DNA from: Ctenosaura bakeri
Taxonomy: Eukaryota; Chordata; Lepidosauria; Squamata; Iguanidae
DNA length: 64,000 nucleotides
Direction of reading: 5' to 3'
Assembly: GCA_948474755.1 (NCBI GenBank)
Contig: CAOLHI010000651.1
Coordinates: 744,001 to 808,000 of the forward strand
The position numbers and the translations under genes are program-made. This document shows, piece after piece, positions 23,830 through 36,289 of the stretch (position 1 is its first letter; each line of letters begins with the position of its first letter). The notes beneath the pieces were generated by a model. It was not told the DNA's origin, made no database searches, and saw nothing but the letters and a program-made list of their open reading frames with translations.

Positions 23830-24316
23830 ATTGTTGTTGTGTGCCTTCAGGTCTGTTCTGACTTATGACCACCCTAAGGTGAATCTATTACAGGGTCTTC
23901 TTGGTGAGATTTGTTCAAAGGGAGGTTGCCTTTGCTTTCCTCTGAGAGAGAGTGTGACTCATCCAGTAGCAATAGCAGTTACATTTCTATATCACTCATC
24001 AGTGCTAAGCATTCCCTAAGTTGTTTACAATGTGTTTAGCTAATTGCCCCCAACAAGCTGGGGACTCATTTTACTGACCTATGGAAGGATGGAAGGCTGA
24101 GTCAACCTGGAGCCCTGCAGGATTGAACTCACAATGTTGTGGCTGCAGTACCAGCATTTAACTACTGCACCACCAGAGCTCAATCACTGCACCACCAGGG
24201 CTCAAGGTCCAAGATCATCCAGTGGGTCACCCAGTGGGTTTCCATGGCCAAGCAGGAATTTGAACCCCAGCCTCCCAAGTCAGAGTCCAATGTCCAAACC
24301 ATTACATCATGCTGGC
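23830..24316 (-). mobile_element. tRNA-derived SINE interrupted by a Sauria SINE
   Basis: The left part starts 'ttgttgttgtgtgccttcag', the tail of the tRNA-derived family in reverse. The right part holds 'tttgaaccccagcctcccaa', its reversed B box, and ends 'catcatgctggc'. The middle (23968-24214) is another SINE. Confidence 0.85.
23968..24214 (-). mobile_element. Sauria-type SINE inserted with a 9-bp target duplication
   Basis: tcatccagt occurs at 23959-23967 and again at 24215-24223, flanking the insert exactly. The insert reads, in reverse, the Sauria head ('agcatttaactactgcacca') and body ('ggctgagtcaacctggagcc'). A short stretch of the head ('actgcaccaccag') is present twice. The tail lacks the usual gccgcctcgat block. 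Confidence 0.85.
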
Positions 24317-24322
24317 AGACCA

Positions 24323-25476
24323 TACTAGCCCAGAAAATGCAAAAAACAAAACAAAAACAGTATAGGATGTATCTGAATGTCTACTTCCTCTCAGGAGAAC
24401 TGAGAGATCTTGGTAGTTATTTCCAAAGTGCCATACCTGGAGGCATACAAAAACACAACATGATTTTTGGAGGTGATTTTTTTTCTCTGACCAGGATGTC
24501 AGAGGCGAGCCTGGGACAGTTTTTGAAAAGCCCTTAGAGGCTGCAATGAAGCTTGCAGGCTGAACTCTGCCTGTTTTTCTCCTGTTTTAAGGGGAGAAAT
24601 TCGTTGACAAGATAAGCAAACGTTCATCTCAAGAACTGGCAATTAATGAGAAATAGCAAAAGCTCTGCTTCCTTAATGATTATCCAAAAATTGGGCCAGA
24701 AGGTTTGAAAACAAGGTATGTAAGTGAAGGTGGGAAACAGAGGAGATAGAAATAAGAGTTATAGATAGGAACTGTCAAGGTGATAAAGAAGAGTGAACTT
24801 TACACAGCGAGTTAGAATCCTGTTTTTTTTTTAAAAAAAAAGGCAAGAAAGAAGGTGTGACGTAGACCAAGACTTGGAAAAGTGATTTGAGAAAACTGAA
24901 CAAGCCCTTTTTGGTAATTGCTGATCCCCTTACAGAAATACATTAAGTTTAACTGGATGTGTTCATCTCAAATGCATTTTAGTTGCCCTTGTGGTTAACT
25001 ATTAAGACAAGGAAATTTTTTTAAAAAGCTTAAGAATAAACAATTTTGCCTTGCAAAGGTTGAAATCCAGTTGTTAGTTTCAACAAGCAGAGACCCACTA
25101 AACAATAGTAATTTGAGAAGCTGACAGGTCTGTAAATTCCATTGATTTAACTGGTACATTCTCGTTGGGACTAACAGTCAGATTTAGTCCATAAAAACAA
25201 AATCCAGAAACCATCTTAGAAAGGGGGAGAAAAGATATGGACCATGGGCCATCTGTGGCTCCAAGGCTGTTTTTCAGACCCCCTCAAACACCCCTCTAAG
25301 AACTGCACTTCTTAATTTTGACAGCAAATCATGCACTTTGTTTCCTGTAAATGGGTTGTAGAGGGTTGCCATCAAAATTTAGTAACAGATAGGAAAACCT
25401 CAAGCTTGCTTTAAATCAATTCTACTGGCTTGCCAGGAAATATCAGTGGCAAATGCTACAGTGTATTTAAAGCAAG
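24323..25476. other. No recognised gene
   Basis: Short frames and A/T runs only (for example around 24821-24841). Confidence 0.4.
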
Positions 25477-25907
25477 TGTTACTGTGGTCTAGGCCTACCC
25501 GGAGATAGCACTCGATATCACTTTGATATCAAACAATTCGGCTTTCCTCTGCCACCACGCTCCACGTGTTTGTGAGGCCTCCAGACAAGCACGTAAACAG
25601 GCACGGCTGATAATTACTGGACATTCCATTCTCCACTCAGGCAGGCCAGATACAGCCGGTTCTTCGTTTCAGGGACCTCTCCGGCAAACACCTCATTACA
25701 TATGCGCGATACTAACAAAGGCTCCCTGCCCTGAGCAGGCAAACTGACAAAGCTGTACTAAGCACTCCACATTTGCATACTGGTTATACTATTGTTAATT
25801 CAGCTCTAAGTCAATCATGCTAAATTCTGACCTTTCCAAAGCATTGTCCCGCTCCTAAATCACATTGTTCTCACCGAGTAAGGTATGACCTGCAGTCACA
25901 ATTCACC

Positions 25908-25921
25908 CTATAAAAACTCCT
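25908..25921 (+). promoter_or_regulatory. TATA box of the solo LTR
   Basis: ccctataaaaactc lies about 430 bp into the LTR, with a C/T-rich stretch downstream where transcription would start. Confidence 0.7.
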
Positions 25922-26199
25922 GATTCTGAGACCCTCTTCGGATCGCTCCGGACTTCCATCCCGCCTTGTTGCTGCTTTGCTCGGCAAGCCTTACCCTCAG
26001 TTCCGGTAACTGAGACTGCTCAACCCTGGATCACTCAGACCGCTCTGCTGCGCCGAGTTTCTTCATTGCACCCCAACTCCGCTCTCAAGGTCCAGGACTA
26101 CGAGACAGGTGTCGTATCACCCATTTCCCTCTAAAAATCCCTATTTCCGATTCGTTAGCTAGCTGTGTGACTGTGGTGTCTTTAATGTTTGTCTGTATT

Positions 26200-26206
26200 T
26201 AATAAA
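26200..26206 (+). terminator. Polyadenylation signal of the solo LTR
   Basis: AATAAAA lies about 290 bp after the TATA box, at the expected R region. Confidence 0.7.
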
Positions 26207-26402
26207 ACATCAATTTTTATTACTTTAAACCATCTGACTGCTTGACTGACCTGATCCCATAGACGCTGGGTTGAAAGATCCTGCTAAGTTACCCTGCCTC
26301 TCGCTAGCTTTAGTGAGTGCTCCAGCTAATTTTCCCCAAAGTTGTGTTGTTGTTTGGTTATTTAGGTATCCCTCCCAGGACCCCCCAGATATCAGGGTAA
26401 CA

Positions 26403-28862
26403 CAAGTGACATGCTTGCTTTACATGGAGACATTGCTGCCAAACTGGACCTCAGACCACCAAAGTTGCTCACTTCTGCCTTAGTGTCCCACCTTATGCAG
26501 TACAGAGAACAAGCTGTAGCAATAATTAAATGGCAATCAATGAAATAGGTGTTTAATGGAGGTAGCTCAGAATAAAGACATTCACTTGTTAGCTGCAGTG
26601 AGAACTGAAGAGAATGTGTTGGTCTTTTTCCTCATCTCTGATCTTCCAGCCTGCTACAAGCCCTGTTCAGGTTTTGCTTATCTGGTTTCAATCAACATAT
26701 AAAGGAAGAGGGAGCACCTTCATCCATTACCTTCAGTCCTTCCTCATGTTCAAAGCAACAAACCTGAAGATTTTCCAGGCAAGTATAGCCACCAGAAAAT
26801 AACAGTTCTTGCCTACAGGGAGAGTCTTCATGCTTACAGAAACCTTTCCTCTTCAGGCTTGTTGCTTTCTGGGTGACAAAAGCACAATAAGAAGGGGCAG
26901 GACTAGGCATTGTCTCTTGTCATATATTGGCTGAAACCAGGTAAGTAAAGTCTAAACAGGGCTAAAGACGCTGCCATCACCTTATTACAGGTCATTTTTG
27001 TGATAGTGAATGTTGTTAATCTGGGTTCAGAATTGCATCTCAATGAGTATAGGCTGATCTAGTGACAAAGATTCTGAAAGGAATTGTAACTGAAAGGAAT
27101 TGACCTGTTTATTGATATGTAATCAAAAATAAATGAACAGTAGTGTGAACTTAAAAGAACATGAAGGAAAATACATTAAAGCCTCACAGTGTAATCAATA
27201 GGGCAGTGCAATATGAATAAAAGGGTGCCAGCAGTTTGAATAATTGACAAAGCAACTAATAATGCACCTGGAATAAGAATATGATTATGTCCTGTACTCT
27301 CAGGCCTTACATTTCATCTTCCCTAATACAATCGCTCCACCCTGTCTCCTTCAAAGCATTTGAACCCATTCTAAATAACCTAGCAATTCTAAACTTCATG
27401 GCAGTTTAACATCAATTTCATCACTACCAAAAAGGTGTAGTATGTTGCCCCCTAAAACAACCCTTAGTCTTCAGCAGAGTTGAAACAGGTGGGAAGGAGG
27501 AGGAGAAAATGGCATGAAAGAATAATAGAGCTGTGAAGAAATGTGATCAGCAAGTCTTTTCTGGGCATCTCTTTTTTTATATTGTCAGAGATGGGATCAG
27601 ATCTTTCTGTTAGTTTTGAAGTAGGTCCAGATACAGTGATTTCCACTCCCACTGTATTCCCAGAATCTTCATGGGAAAAGTGTCTTCTTTGATTTTTCAT
27701 TATTTTTCCATTGCTTTGTATCATTCTGTCTTCTCCAAAGTTTGTTAATGATTTATCTTCCACTAGGCTGTGAATATTCTTCAGGTTTTTTTTTTATCAA
27801 GTATTTATGTTATTTATGGTTATTAGGGTCACTCAGTGGTTATTTCATTAGAAAGATACTTTGATACCACCACCATCCCCAGCAACTTCTTATAGTTTCC
27901 ACAGAGCTTGAACTCTTCCATTGCTAATCATCTATTTTGGTCCATCCTAGCTGCTTTGAGACTTGCAGAGACTACTGGTTCCTTGGTCCTGGCTAGGCCT
28001 ACTATACTTGGAAAAACTTCCTTGTATTATGCTTTGACTAAGGATTGTGAAGTGGAGTAAACAATTCATTTGCACATGGAAGAGAAGGCATATTTTTAAG
28101 ATTATTAAAATGTGTTTTATCCTATCCAAAGACATCTGGAGTCTAGACTGAAAGTTCAGTTATTTTGGCGGGCAGTTCCTTTCTTTTTTGGATTCCAGTG
28201 CCAACAAATGTTTGTTTTAAAATTCCTAGTGGTTTAGCCTCAATAAAAGGGATATTTTCTCAAGGTGGAGTTTATTTTGTTTACTTGACATTGCTGATGC
28301 TCACAGCCTTTTTATGTGATAGAATGAAGGTTGACTGAATCCACATACCAAATTCTACTGGCAGGGGTATTGGGTTATGCTACTGCACCCCCAACAACTC
28401 TCAGATCTTAGTTCCAGTACAAAGTCATATTTTATCTTCTCTAAGCAGTTTTTGCTTTGCTCCCTTTACCTGACTTTACTTCTGATTCTGTTTCTTCCCA
28501 TAAACTGTTTTTCATCTTATTTTTTGCAGTGGTCTCTCAGTTTCTATGCCACTGCTTTTTAAGCAGATTTCAGTCTTCTTTCTCATTATCAATGTATAAA
28601 CACCTCATTCTGGATCCTGCATGGCACACTTACTAACATTAGTAGGGTTGAATACAGGAAACGTATTTTGTATACAGTGAGCCCTCTGCTGACATAATCT
28701 CAGCACACAGGAATGCGAGGTCACATGAAGCCTCATGTCCAGTGTCAGTGGACATGCTGGGCACATGCCTGCGCTGGCATAGCTGTGCGCATGCACATTA
28801 CGTCTATTTATGATAATGGGATGGAACATTCACATTTTTTGTTTCATGTGAGGGTTCCTGGA
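26403..28862. other. No recognised gene; one orphan minus-strand frame
   Basis: The 99-codon minus frame at 27464-27763 has a protein-like charged composition in its first two thirds (begins MEDKSLTNFGEDR) and then becomes hydrophobic. I see no splice acceptor in front of it. It may be a decayed exon or element, or chance. Confidence 0.3.
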
Positions 28863-28864
28863 AT

Positions 28865-29100
28865 GGAGCCGTGGTGGCGCAGTGGTTAAATGCCAGTACT
28901 GCAAGCCACAAGGTTGTGAGTTCGATCCTGCCCGGCTCCAAGGTTGACTCAGCCTTCCGTCCTTTTGCAGGTCGGTAAAATGAGTACCCAGCTTGTTGGG
29001 GGCATGTATAGAAATGTTTCGAAATACATGCTATTTGTAAGTTGTTCGCCGCCTCGATCCATATGGAGAGGCGGGATACAAATAAATAAATAAATAAAAA
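28865..29100 (+). mobile_element. Nearly complete Sauria SINE
   Basis: The head 'ggagccgtggtggcgcagtg' includes the A box. The B box is 'gtgagttcgatcc'. The body has 'gttgactcagccttccgtcc', the 3' part 'ttcgccgcctcgatccatat', 'ggagaggcgggatac' and an AAATAAATAAAT tail. It is the best-preserved SINE in the window. A clear target duplication is not visible. Confidence 0.92.
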
Positions 29101-30634
29101 TCATTCTCATTCATCTGGTTGAGAGATACTTTCTATCGTACAACTGAACTGCTCAGCCTCTGTAAATGCAAAATTCCACAAATCATCTCCAGTATTTGGA
29201 AGAGCCTTTGCTCAGGTGAGTTTGCCTTTTTGCCTCCATTGTCATCAGCTACTGCTGCTGTTCCACATCTTTCTCATCAACTATCAAACCTAACACTTGT
29301 TTGCTTTATGGACAGAGTGCATGAGCAAATAGTCGATGGCCTCTACTGTACTGCCTTCTCACCATCGTTGTCTAGACCAGTACAAGAGGTGGGTAAACAG
29401 GGAGGTTGAAGTGATAAAGAGACAAAAAAAGTCCAGGGGTCTTTCATCAGTGGGTCTTCCTTGGGAGTACGGGCCCTTGGCCAGTGCCAGATCTTGCATA
29501 CTGTTGATTCTGACTGTTAAGACCACTTGAAGGAGAAGCAGTGGGATGGAATTCAACTGTTCATTCTGACAGAGCAGATCAGCAGCATTTTGGTTATTTT
29601 TAGATGATTCTGCAAGGCCAGGGAGTTCAGTGATTTCTTCACTGAATTTCTTAATTTAGTCCACCAAAAAGAAAGAGGTTTTATGCGACATTAGCTTTTG
29701 TGATCTCCAGCTCACTATATCAGATGTCATGAAATTCTATGCAAGTAAAACTTGTTAAATTCCACAAGACACCTTGTGGCTCTTGCTGCAGCAGACTAAA
29801 TGGCCAAAAACTCCCCAAAACCTTTGGGACAGTAATTTTATCTTCAGCTTGTTTGAGAGAAATAGTAAATAAAAAAATTAGTAATTACTGAATTTTACAG
29901 AACCAGATCGTATAATGATAGAAATCACTTTGTCAAGCAGTAAGTTGGACAATGTGATGTTGATAAATGCATTTTTTCTGAAGCTGATCTAGATATTTTT
30001 GAATAAGTGATAGCACTTTGTTTCTTTGTTATAGTTTTTATTTTTAAAAAATTTTTAAAAAAAGAAATGACAAATGTAAGCACATATATCATTAATAACA
30101 AGTAGGAAGCAGGAAACCCCACCACCACATCTTTTCAGTAGCAGTGTTTATAATATATATTCCAGCAGTGCATAAATACATATGTAACAGATATTAAATC
30201 ACAAAACATGTATTTCCTGTAACTACTGCCTACAAGATGTATTCCAGTAGTTAGCAGTATTCTATTTCTCTCACAAGGCTTGTGGTATAAATTTTTTATT
30301 ACATCTGCATATTATTTCAGCCAGTTTCTTCATTCTGCAATATGTGCATTAAAATTTCTATTCATTTTTATGGATCCAATTAAATTAATGGGACTTCAAT
30401 TAGTCTGGATCTAATTTAGTTAATCTGATGCAGTAAGGCCTAGTTTAGATCTCATACTTTTTCTTTAATGCCATGCTTCAAGTGTTGCAGTTTCTGATCT
30501 CTTACCAATTTTGAAGTAAATTCCTGCTCAGCTGTGAAATGTACTGGGTAAACTTTGAGCATCACTGTCCCTCAGCAAACATACTGCTGTCCTATCCTTT
30601 AGCTGTCTTATCCTTTAGCTCAATGATTAATTTA
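29101..30634. other. No recognised gene
   Basis: Contains a 96-codon plus frame (29119-29409) without domain features and a tandem 'tatcctttagctgtct' duplication near 30593-30620. Confidence 0.35.
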
Positions 30635-31136
30635 GGCCCTTTCTGCAGAAGGCCTGCATGCTGGGATGGGGATGTGAGAAGAGTGGGACTGTGACAATGC
30701 TTCTGCAAGACATCATCACGGTCCCATCCTTCTCACATTGCCAGCCGGTGTGATAGCGGGGTAAATCATTGATGGGCTCCCGATTGCACAACTGCCCCCT
30801 TACTTTTTTACATGCGGTTCCCTGATTGCACCAGCTCCTGTGGTCAGTCTGGGAGCCTAATGCACAGATGCACACACACACACACACACCTGACATTGGC
30901 CAATCAGAAAAAGGGCCCTGGAAAAAGTCAACCAATCAGGTGCCATGCGACAGGGAAAGGGCGAGGAGAAAGTGTCACTGTTAATATCTTGATGCGGAAG
31001 GAGCATTGGCATTAATGCTTTTACTCCTCTCTCACTGAGGGACACATATGGGAGGGAAACCACTCTCATCCCGTGATCGGCGATGCTAGGATCCGAACTG
31101 AGCATCAGGCCATCAGGATAAGGTGAAGAAGGGGCC
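30635..31136. mobile_element. 502-bp Harbinger-like non-autonomous element
   Basis: The ends ggccctttct and agaaggggcc are inverted repeats with one mismatch and are flanked by TTA on both sides (30632-30634, 31137-31139), the target size and type used by PIF/Harbinger elements. An inner palindrome pairs 'gtgagaagagtgggac' with 'gtcccatccttctcac'. A (CA)10 run lies at 30870-30889. There is no transposase frame. Confidence 0.55.
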
Positions 31137-32089
31137 TTACTGTTAATCACAGTAATCCTATCCACAGTTTTCTGAGGAATAAAACATATCATTAGCAATC
31201 CTATTTAAAACTGGTGGAGTGAAAAGTGCTATCAGTGCACTTAGACTAGATACTGGGAGAATGAGAGGTGGCTTCACCGCTTCCCATGTCACATGATCTC
31301 CTTCCTCCAGACAACATAATGGCTTCCTAGTGCTGTGGTTGCAGCTGCTTTTCTCACATTTCTAGTCTTGAGAAAAAAGGAACAAGCATGGTCTGATACA
31401 ACTGTGAGATTCCTTGATGAGAAGGAGATGGATACCTCCTTGCAAGAGGTGTCAAAAACATATTGTCCCAATAGAATACTGGCCATAGAAGTTTGACAGG
31501 TGTATAAACATGTTACACACTGAAAAACCTTTTCTACTAAATCTGTTTTTCCCAATAATATATTTGCTGCATAAAGGGGTACTGAATCCCTCTGTATGCA
31601 AGTTTGTAAGAAGTACATCCACTGGCATAACTTGGAATTATGCCAACATAATGCCACTGTGAGATTATAGTCATGAAATTAATATTATATACATAATTCC
31701 TGGTTTTATTCCCAGTGTCACATGAAATTAAAGAATCTGTGAAATGAGCAAGGCCATTTTGACTGTCTAAAACGCCACTGTTCTTTCTTTACTCATAGCA
31801 AATTCAATTAGCATGAACTTTCAGTTTGTAACTTTGCCGTTCTTTTAACTTGAATGTTTTTTAAAAATATTTAATATCTATGGTTTGCTGTTGCTTTTCC
31901 TTCTATTAGCTCCTTAAAACCTCTTTTGTATATATAAGTATTTTGTTTGTTCGTTTGTTCTGTTCTTCTCATTGGACATCTTTTTGAGGACTGAGACAAG
32001 TTTATCTTTCAACGTCTTACATTTTTAAATTGTAACTTTCCTATAGCCTTTTCACTCTTTCTTGAAATGATTACAATTTATTTCAATAC

Positions 32090-32300
32090 ACTAATCATTT
32101 TCTTCAATTCTGGAGTGTAAAATAAATGAGCCTATGTGTTTATTTAATAAACAGAATCCCTAAATAGTGCTGATTACCTATTGAACGAAATGCACATTCA
32201 TCAGTTTATAACATAATTACCTATTCTAATTCAATTATCTACCTATGCTGTTGTTATGCTAACCATTTTTTCATTAAATCAATATCCCTGATTTTATTTG
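32090..32300. promoter_or_regulatory. AT-rich conserved-element-like sequence
   Basis: Repeat-free, with many ATTA/TAAT cores (for example aacataattacc, ttcaattatc, tttcattaaat). A possible enhancer by composition only. Confidence 0.22.
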
Positions 32301-32582
32301 TTTTACTTCAAGCATTATGGCATGTCTTTTAATCAAAAGAATAAAAAAAATCGATATAAACAAAAAACAAACAAAACAACAAAATAGAGTTATCTCCCTT
32401 CTTCTTCAGACAGCTGGCAAATCCATCTGCTATAATAAAACAGGAACTGGAGATATTAAAAACAGCAGCCACAAACCATAATCTTATTAAGTGGGGTCTT
32501 AATTCTGCTCCTCCCCCATGAGAGCAAAGATGAGTCAAAGAATGGTGTTCCAAAATCTTAGCACCTCGACAAAAGGCTTTTC

Positions 32583-32757
32583 TTGTTGTTGTTGTGTGCC
32601 TTCGAGTCATTTCTGACTTACAGCACCCCCAAAGGTGAACCTGTCTGGGGCTGAGAGTGTGTGATGTACCCGCAGTCACACAGTGGGTTTCTATGGGCGA
32701 TTAGGGAATTGAATCTCCAGGGTGCAGTGCTCAAACCACTATATCACATTGGCTCTC
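32583..32757 (-). mobile_element. tRNA-derived squamate SINE
   Basis: Starts with the reversed tail 'ttgttgttgttgtgtgcctt', 'cgagtcatttctgacttaca' and ends with the reversed head 'atatcacattggctct'. The reversed B-box region is 'gaattgaatctcc'. Confidence 0.85.
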
Positions 32758-33559
32758 TTTCATAGACTTACCCCTTTAAAATTCCTTTACTCATGAATGG
32801 GACTGTAGACTAAGTAAGCAGACCAGCAGGCTCTGGAATTGTTATTCAATGAATAGTTTGCTCATTCTTTAATCAGCAAAAAATATCTTATGTAGCAGTG
32901 CAGAGTATCCAACAGAAAATGTGGCAGATAGATTCCTTGAGCAAGGAGCTCACTTGTGATTAATGCACTATTCTAGAATCACAGAGCAACAGAATTGTTC
33001 TAATAGGACTCTAATAGGTCATTCAGGGTAGGCCATTGGAAAGAAATTCCAGTTATTTCTTACCCTTTGGTTTAAGAATTATCCAGGAACTTAATCTCTT
33101 TTAATTCAGAAATGTATAATGTAAATAGTGGGGAATACCTCCCAATACCTCAATCAAAGATCTTCAGCTGAGTTTGCCCTCGATGAATGTGGTCCACTTG
33201 CCAGACAGAGTGGAAAGCAGTAGAGGAAGTGGTGCGGTGAGTATCCCCATTGTGAATTCTCAAGATGATTTTTCCCAAAGAAATTTTTTTTGAAGTGAAC
33301 AGAGAGAACATAAATTTTTGATTCTAATAGGCATGCCTTGTGTTGAAAATTCCCTGCTTCTTGAGAAATTGCTGCTTCTATTTTAGTTATCACTTTTGCA
33401 GTTACTGTCCCATATTTCTAATATGTGTTATTTGGGATACCATGGCCTTAGTTGCCATAGTGTAACTACGTCAAGAGAGTACACTCTTACTGGATAAAGG
33501 TATCAAATAACACAAGAAAGTTGCTGTGGATTTCATGCTGTACTTGGGTATTTCTTAGG

Positions 33560-33640
33560 AAGATCTGTCTTGCCACAGGTGGAAAGAAGATGCTGGACTG
33601 GACAGAACTTTGGCATGATCCAGCAAGTTTCATCCTATGT
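33560..33640 (+). mobile_element. CR1/L3-like LINE 3' terminus
   Basis: 'agatgctggactggacagaa' and 'tggcatgatccagcaagttt' are the terminal motif of the L3-like CR1 branch; the reverse form is at 62505. Confidence 0.65.
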
Positions 33641-34619
33641 ATGTCGTCAGGATATGGGAAAATAGTGTAGTGATATTGGGGAGTTTAGGGCAGTTTCCTG
33701 AATTTTTCTAGGCTGTGGTCTAAAGATACACCAAAACAGCCTTCTACAGTTAAGTTGGTCTGTCAGATTGTTGTATGGGTAACCACACACATCAGTTTGA
33801 CCACAACAAGTCTAAGTACATCAGTTTGAATTTCCTCCTAGAAAGAAAATGAGATAGAAATGGAAGAAGTACAATTGGAAATGCTCTTTAATCTTTGACA
33901 AACCACCAGCATTTGGGTTGGATGATTACTTGTGAAGAAAGCCACAATTTGTCTTCTTCCTTTAGCAGCTTCTGGGAGAAACCTTTTACAAAAAAGAATT
34001 CAGGTTGCCTTAAGTATAGAAACTTTGGCCAGAGTTAGTTATACTGAGAACGGCCCCATTAAGATCAATAGAACTTGAGTTAGTGAAGTCTAATCTAGGT
34101 TTCACTGATCCAGCCTATTGTATCATGTAGTTCTTAAATATCTATAGGTGAACACGTTGAAAAATATCTTTCTTAGGTCATCTCTAGAATTATATCTTTA
34201 AGTCAAGTGATAAGGAGCTGTTTGACTAAGTGAAGTTCTGTCACATTAAATAGGTACTCTTTATCTTCTTATGGATTTCTTAGCTTGTCCCTAAGCCTTC
34301 TACAATTCTGTTTTTAAATACTCACAGTCTACATATGGCTTCTTGTGTTCAGGGGTTGTGTTTTGTGTTCAGGGGTTAGGCAGCCCTTATTGTGCGATAC
34401 CGGAGTCTTTTTGTTTCCATTGTTTGCATACTTGCTGTGTATTGAATATATAACCAAACTCCATGAATAGCACAGAGAAACCTAACTTGTTTTATTTTTG
34501 TGTTTATCACTGTGGTTTCAAGACTAAAAATAAAACCTAGCATCTGACTTTGATTTAGATCTCTCCCTAGGGAGAGCCTGGAGCTGCCTATCACTGCAAA
34601 TGCATCAATCTAAGGAGGA

Positions 34620-35060
34620 TTAACTGTTCACATGCTCTTTAAACATCAAAGTGTTTATATGAAGTCACGGAAAATGAGTAATTTGTTTTATCATTCTCTC
34701 TGAGAACATAGAACACCTCTTAGAAAGTAAATAATCTTTTATGTTAAGAAAACAAGGAAAGATTAATAGCATTCACCCTGTGATGGAACAGTGTGCTTTT
34801 AAGTAAATTACCACCAATGCTGCTTTGCTCGGTGCAACTGGAGTTTGTTGCCACTTATCAGCTTCATCAGTGCACTGTGTATCAGTGCCCTTTGTTCCCT
34901 GTTAAATAATGAGCAGGCAGACATGATTGTTCTCTTCAGGATTAGTTGTATGCATTATGGCACATCGTTTGCAGTTTCTGGGAAATAATTAGCAGTACTT
35001 AATTGCCCTGTGTGTCAGGTGTTCCCACCATCCTTTTTAGCATTTTGTTCTGCATGGCTA
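34620..35060. promoter_or_regulatory. Unique conserved-element-like stretch
   Basis: About 440 bp free of repeats, with homeodomain and octamer-like cores (aataattagcag, acttaattgcc, tatgcatta) and no coding frame. Suggestive of an enhancer; conservation cannot be tested here. Confidence 0.28.
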
Positions 35061-36289
35061 AACCTATCTCTTTTAATAGAGTAGAGTGCCGTCATTAATG
35101 ATACAAATATGCCACTTGATCCATATTAAGGGGGTTGCTGTACCTGTCACTAAATTATCGTTGCACCACTTCCATGGTTCAGATAAAAGCATGACTTCTT
35201 CCTTCCCTTGGACTCGCACTTCTGTTGTACTATTCTTCTTTTCATCTTCACAGCTAACAAAACTCTTTCGTAGAGTTACAGCGTATTATTCTTGCCCTTC
35301 ATAATTAGACAAAAACTCTATTCATACAATGCTGTTCAGAAATGACCATATTTTTAGCTGCCTCTTAAGTTGCTCTGGTTCTCCACAGGGTAGGAAAGCC
35401 ATTACTGAGCTAGAAAGAAGCATAGTTTATTTCAGACAGAAGGCCTCCACTATGGAGTTTGCACTGTAACAGACCACCCTTCTCATTTTCAAGCATGTTT
35501 AGAATTTCCTGCTTATGCAATAGAAAGTTCCATGCCATCAAAGATGTGGAAAACTTGGGAATTGTGAACAGTCCAGGCAGTTCAAGTCTCAAGAATATGC
35601 CAATTTATTGTAACACAACTATGGATTGCTGCCTCAAAGACGGAGTGATGTCAAGTAGGCCCCATTGGAGACAGAAGTCTCAAAGCCTGACTTTCCAGTG
35701 CATTCAGTTACTTGCCAGGTTTGGTTAAGTAAACTTTCAGTGTGTCTGTAATGAAGGAAAGAGAGAAAAAAATAACAATATTTAATTTAGGGGAGTAGTG
35801 GTTCTGTTCAGGATCAGGAGCTCTACAGCTCTTTTCATGTGGTAATGACAGAATGTCCCTGAAACATATTGTCCCTCTATGATGACTGCTGAACATTTGG
35901 GTTGGTTATTCTGTCTCGAGCAGTTAACTTTTCCATTGCTGAAAGCTTCAGAGGGAGGCTTGCTGAGAATCTGCAGTCTCTTTCCAGATATCCCTCAACC
36001 TTTCAAGCCCTCATGAAGACCAGGACCACAAACAGCTCTGGGAAGAAGTAGCAAACCATGCAACTCATCATAAATTAATGGAGTGGAAAATCAAGGCTTT
36101 GATGAACATAAGGCCACTATAAATGAAGCATGCAATATGAATGAGTGCAGCTTCTTTGTGGGAGAGGCACAGTAGTGGGCAATTTAATGAGGGAGAGACA
36201 TTGATAGACACCTCTGAGCAATTTTTTTTTAGTTTGTGAAAGACAAGGTAAAGAAGGGCCTTACAAGAAAGCTCTTAGTTGGCCATTTT
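35061..36289. other. No recognised gene
   Basis: Short overlapping frames on both strands at 35410-35896 without domain features. Confidence 0.4.

Larger units (their letters stand above)
25477..26402 (+). mobile_element. 926-bp solo LTR of a retrovirus-like element
   Basis: The element begins TGTTAC and ends GTAACA. It is flanked on both sides by the 4-bp direct repeat CAAG (25473-25476 and 26403-26406). Inside are a TATA box (cctataaaaactcc, about 25908) and a polyadenylation signal (aataaaacatc, about 26200), in the order expected for U3-R-U5. It is richer in C than its surroundings. No gag, pol or env sequence follows, so the internal region was lost, presumably by recombination between two LTRs. 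A 4-bp target duplication is usual for gammaretrovirus-like (class I) elements; the class is inference. Confidence 0.88.

Noticed and set aside
26652..26796. Exon-like frame after cttccag
   Set aside because: The donor is gcaagt, the phase is not constrained, and the peptide has no features.
28865..28940. tRNA-like A and B boxes
   Set aside because: They belong to the head of a Sauria SINE, not to a tRNA gene.
29195..29217. 23-base exon-like sequence with a perfect gtgagt donor
   Set aside because: Its length breaks the phase needed between the supported exons.
31289..31657. 122-codon minus frame
   Set aside because: No domain, no splice context and no codon pattern that distinguishes it from chance.
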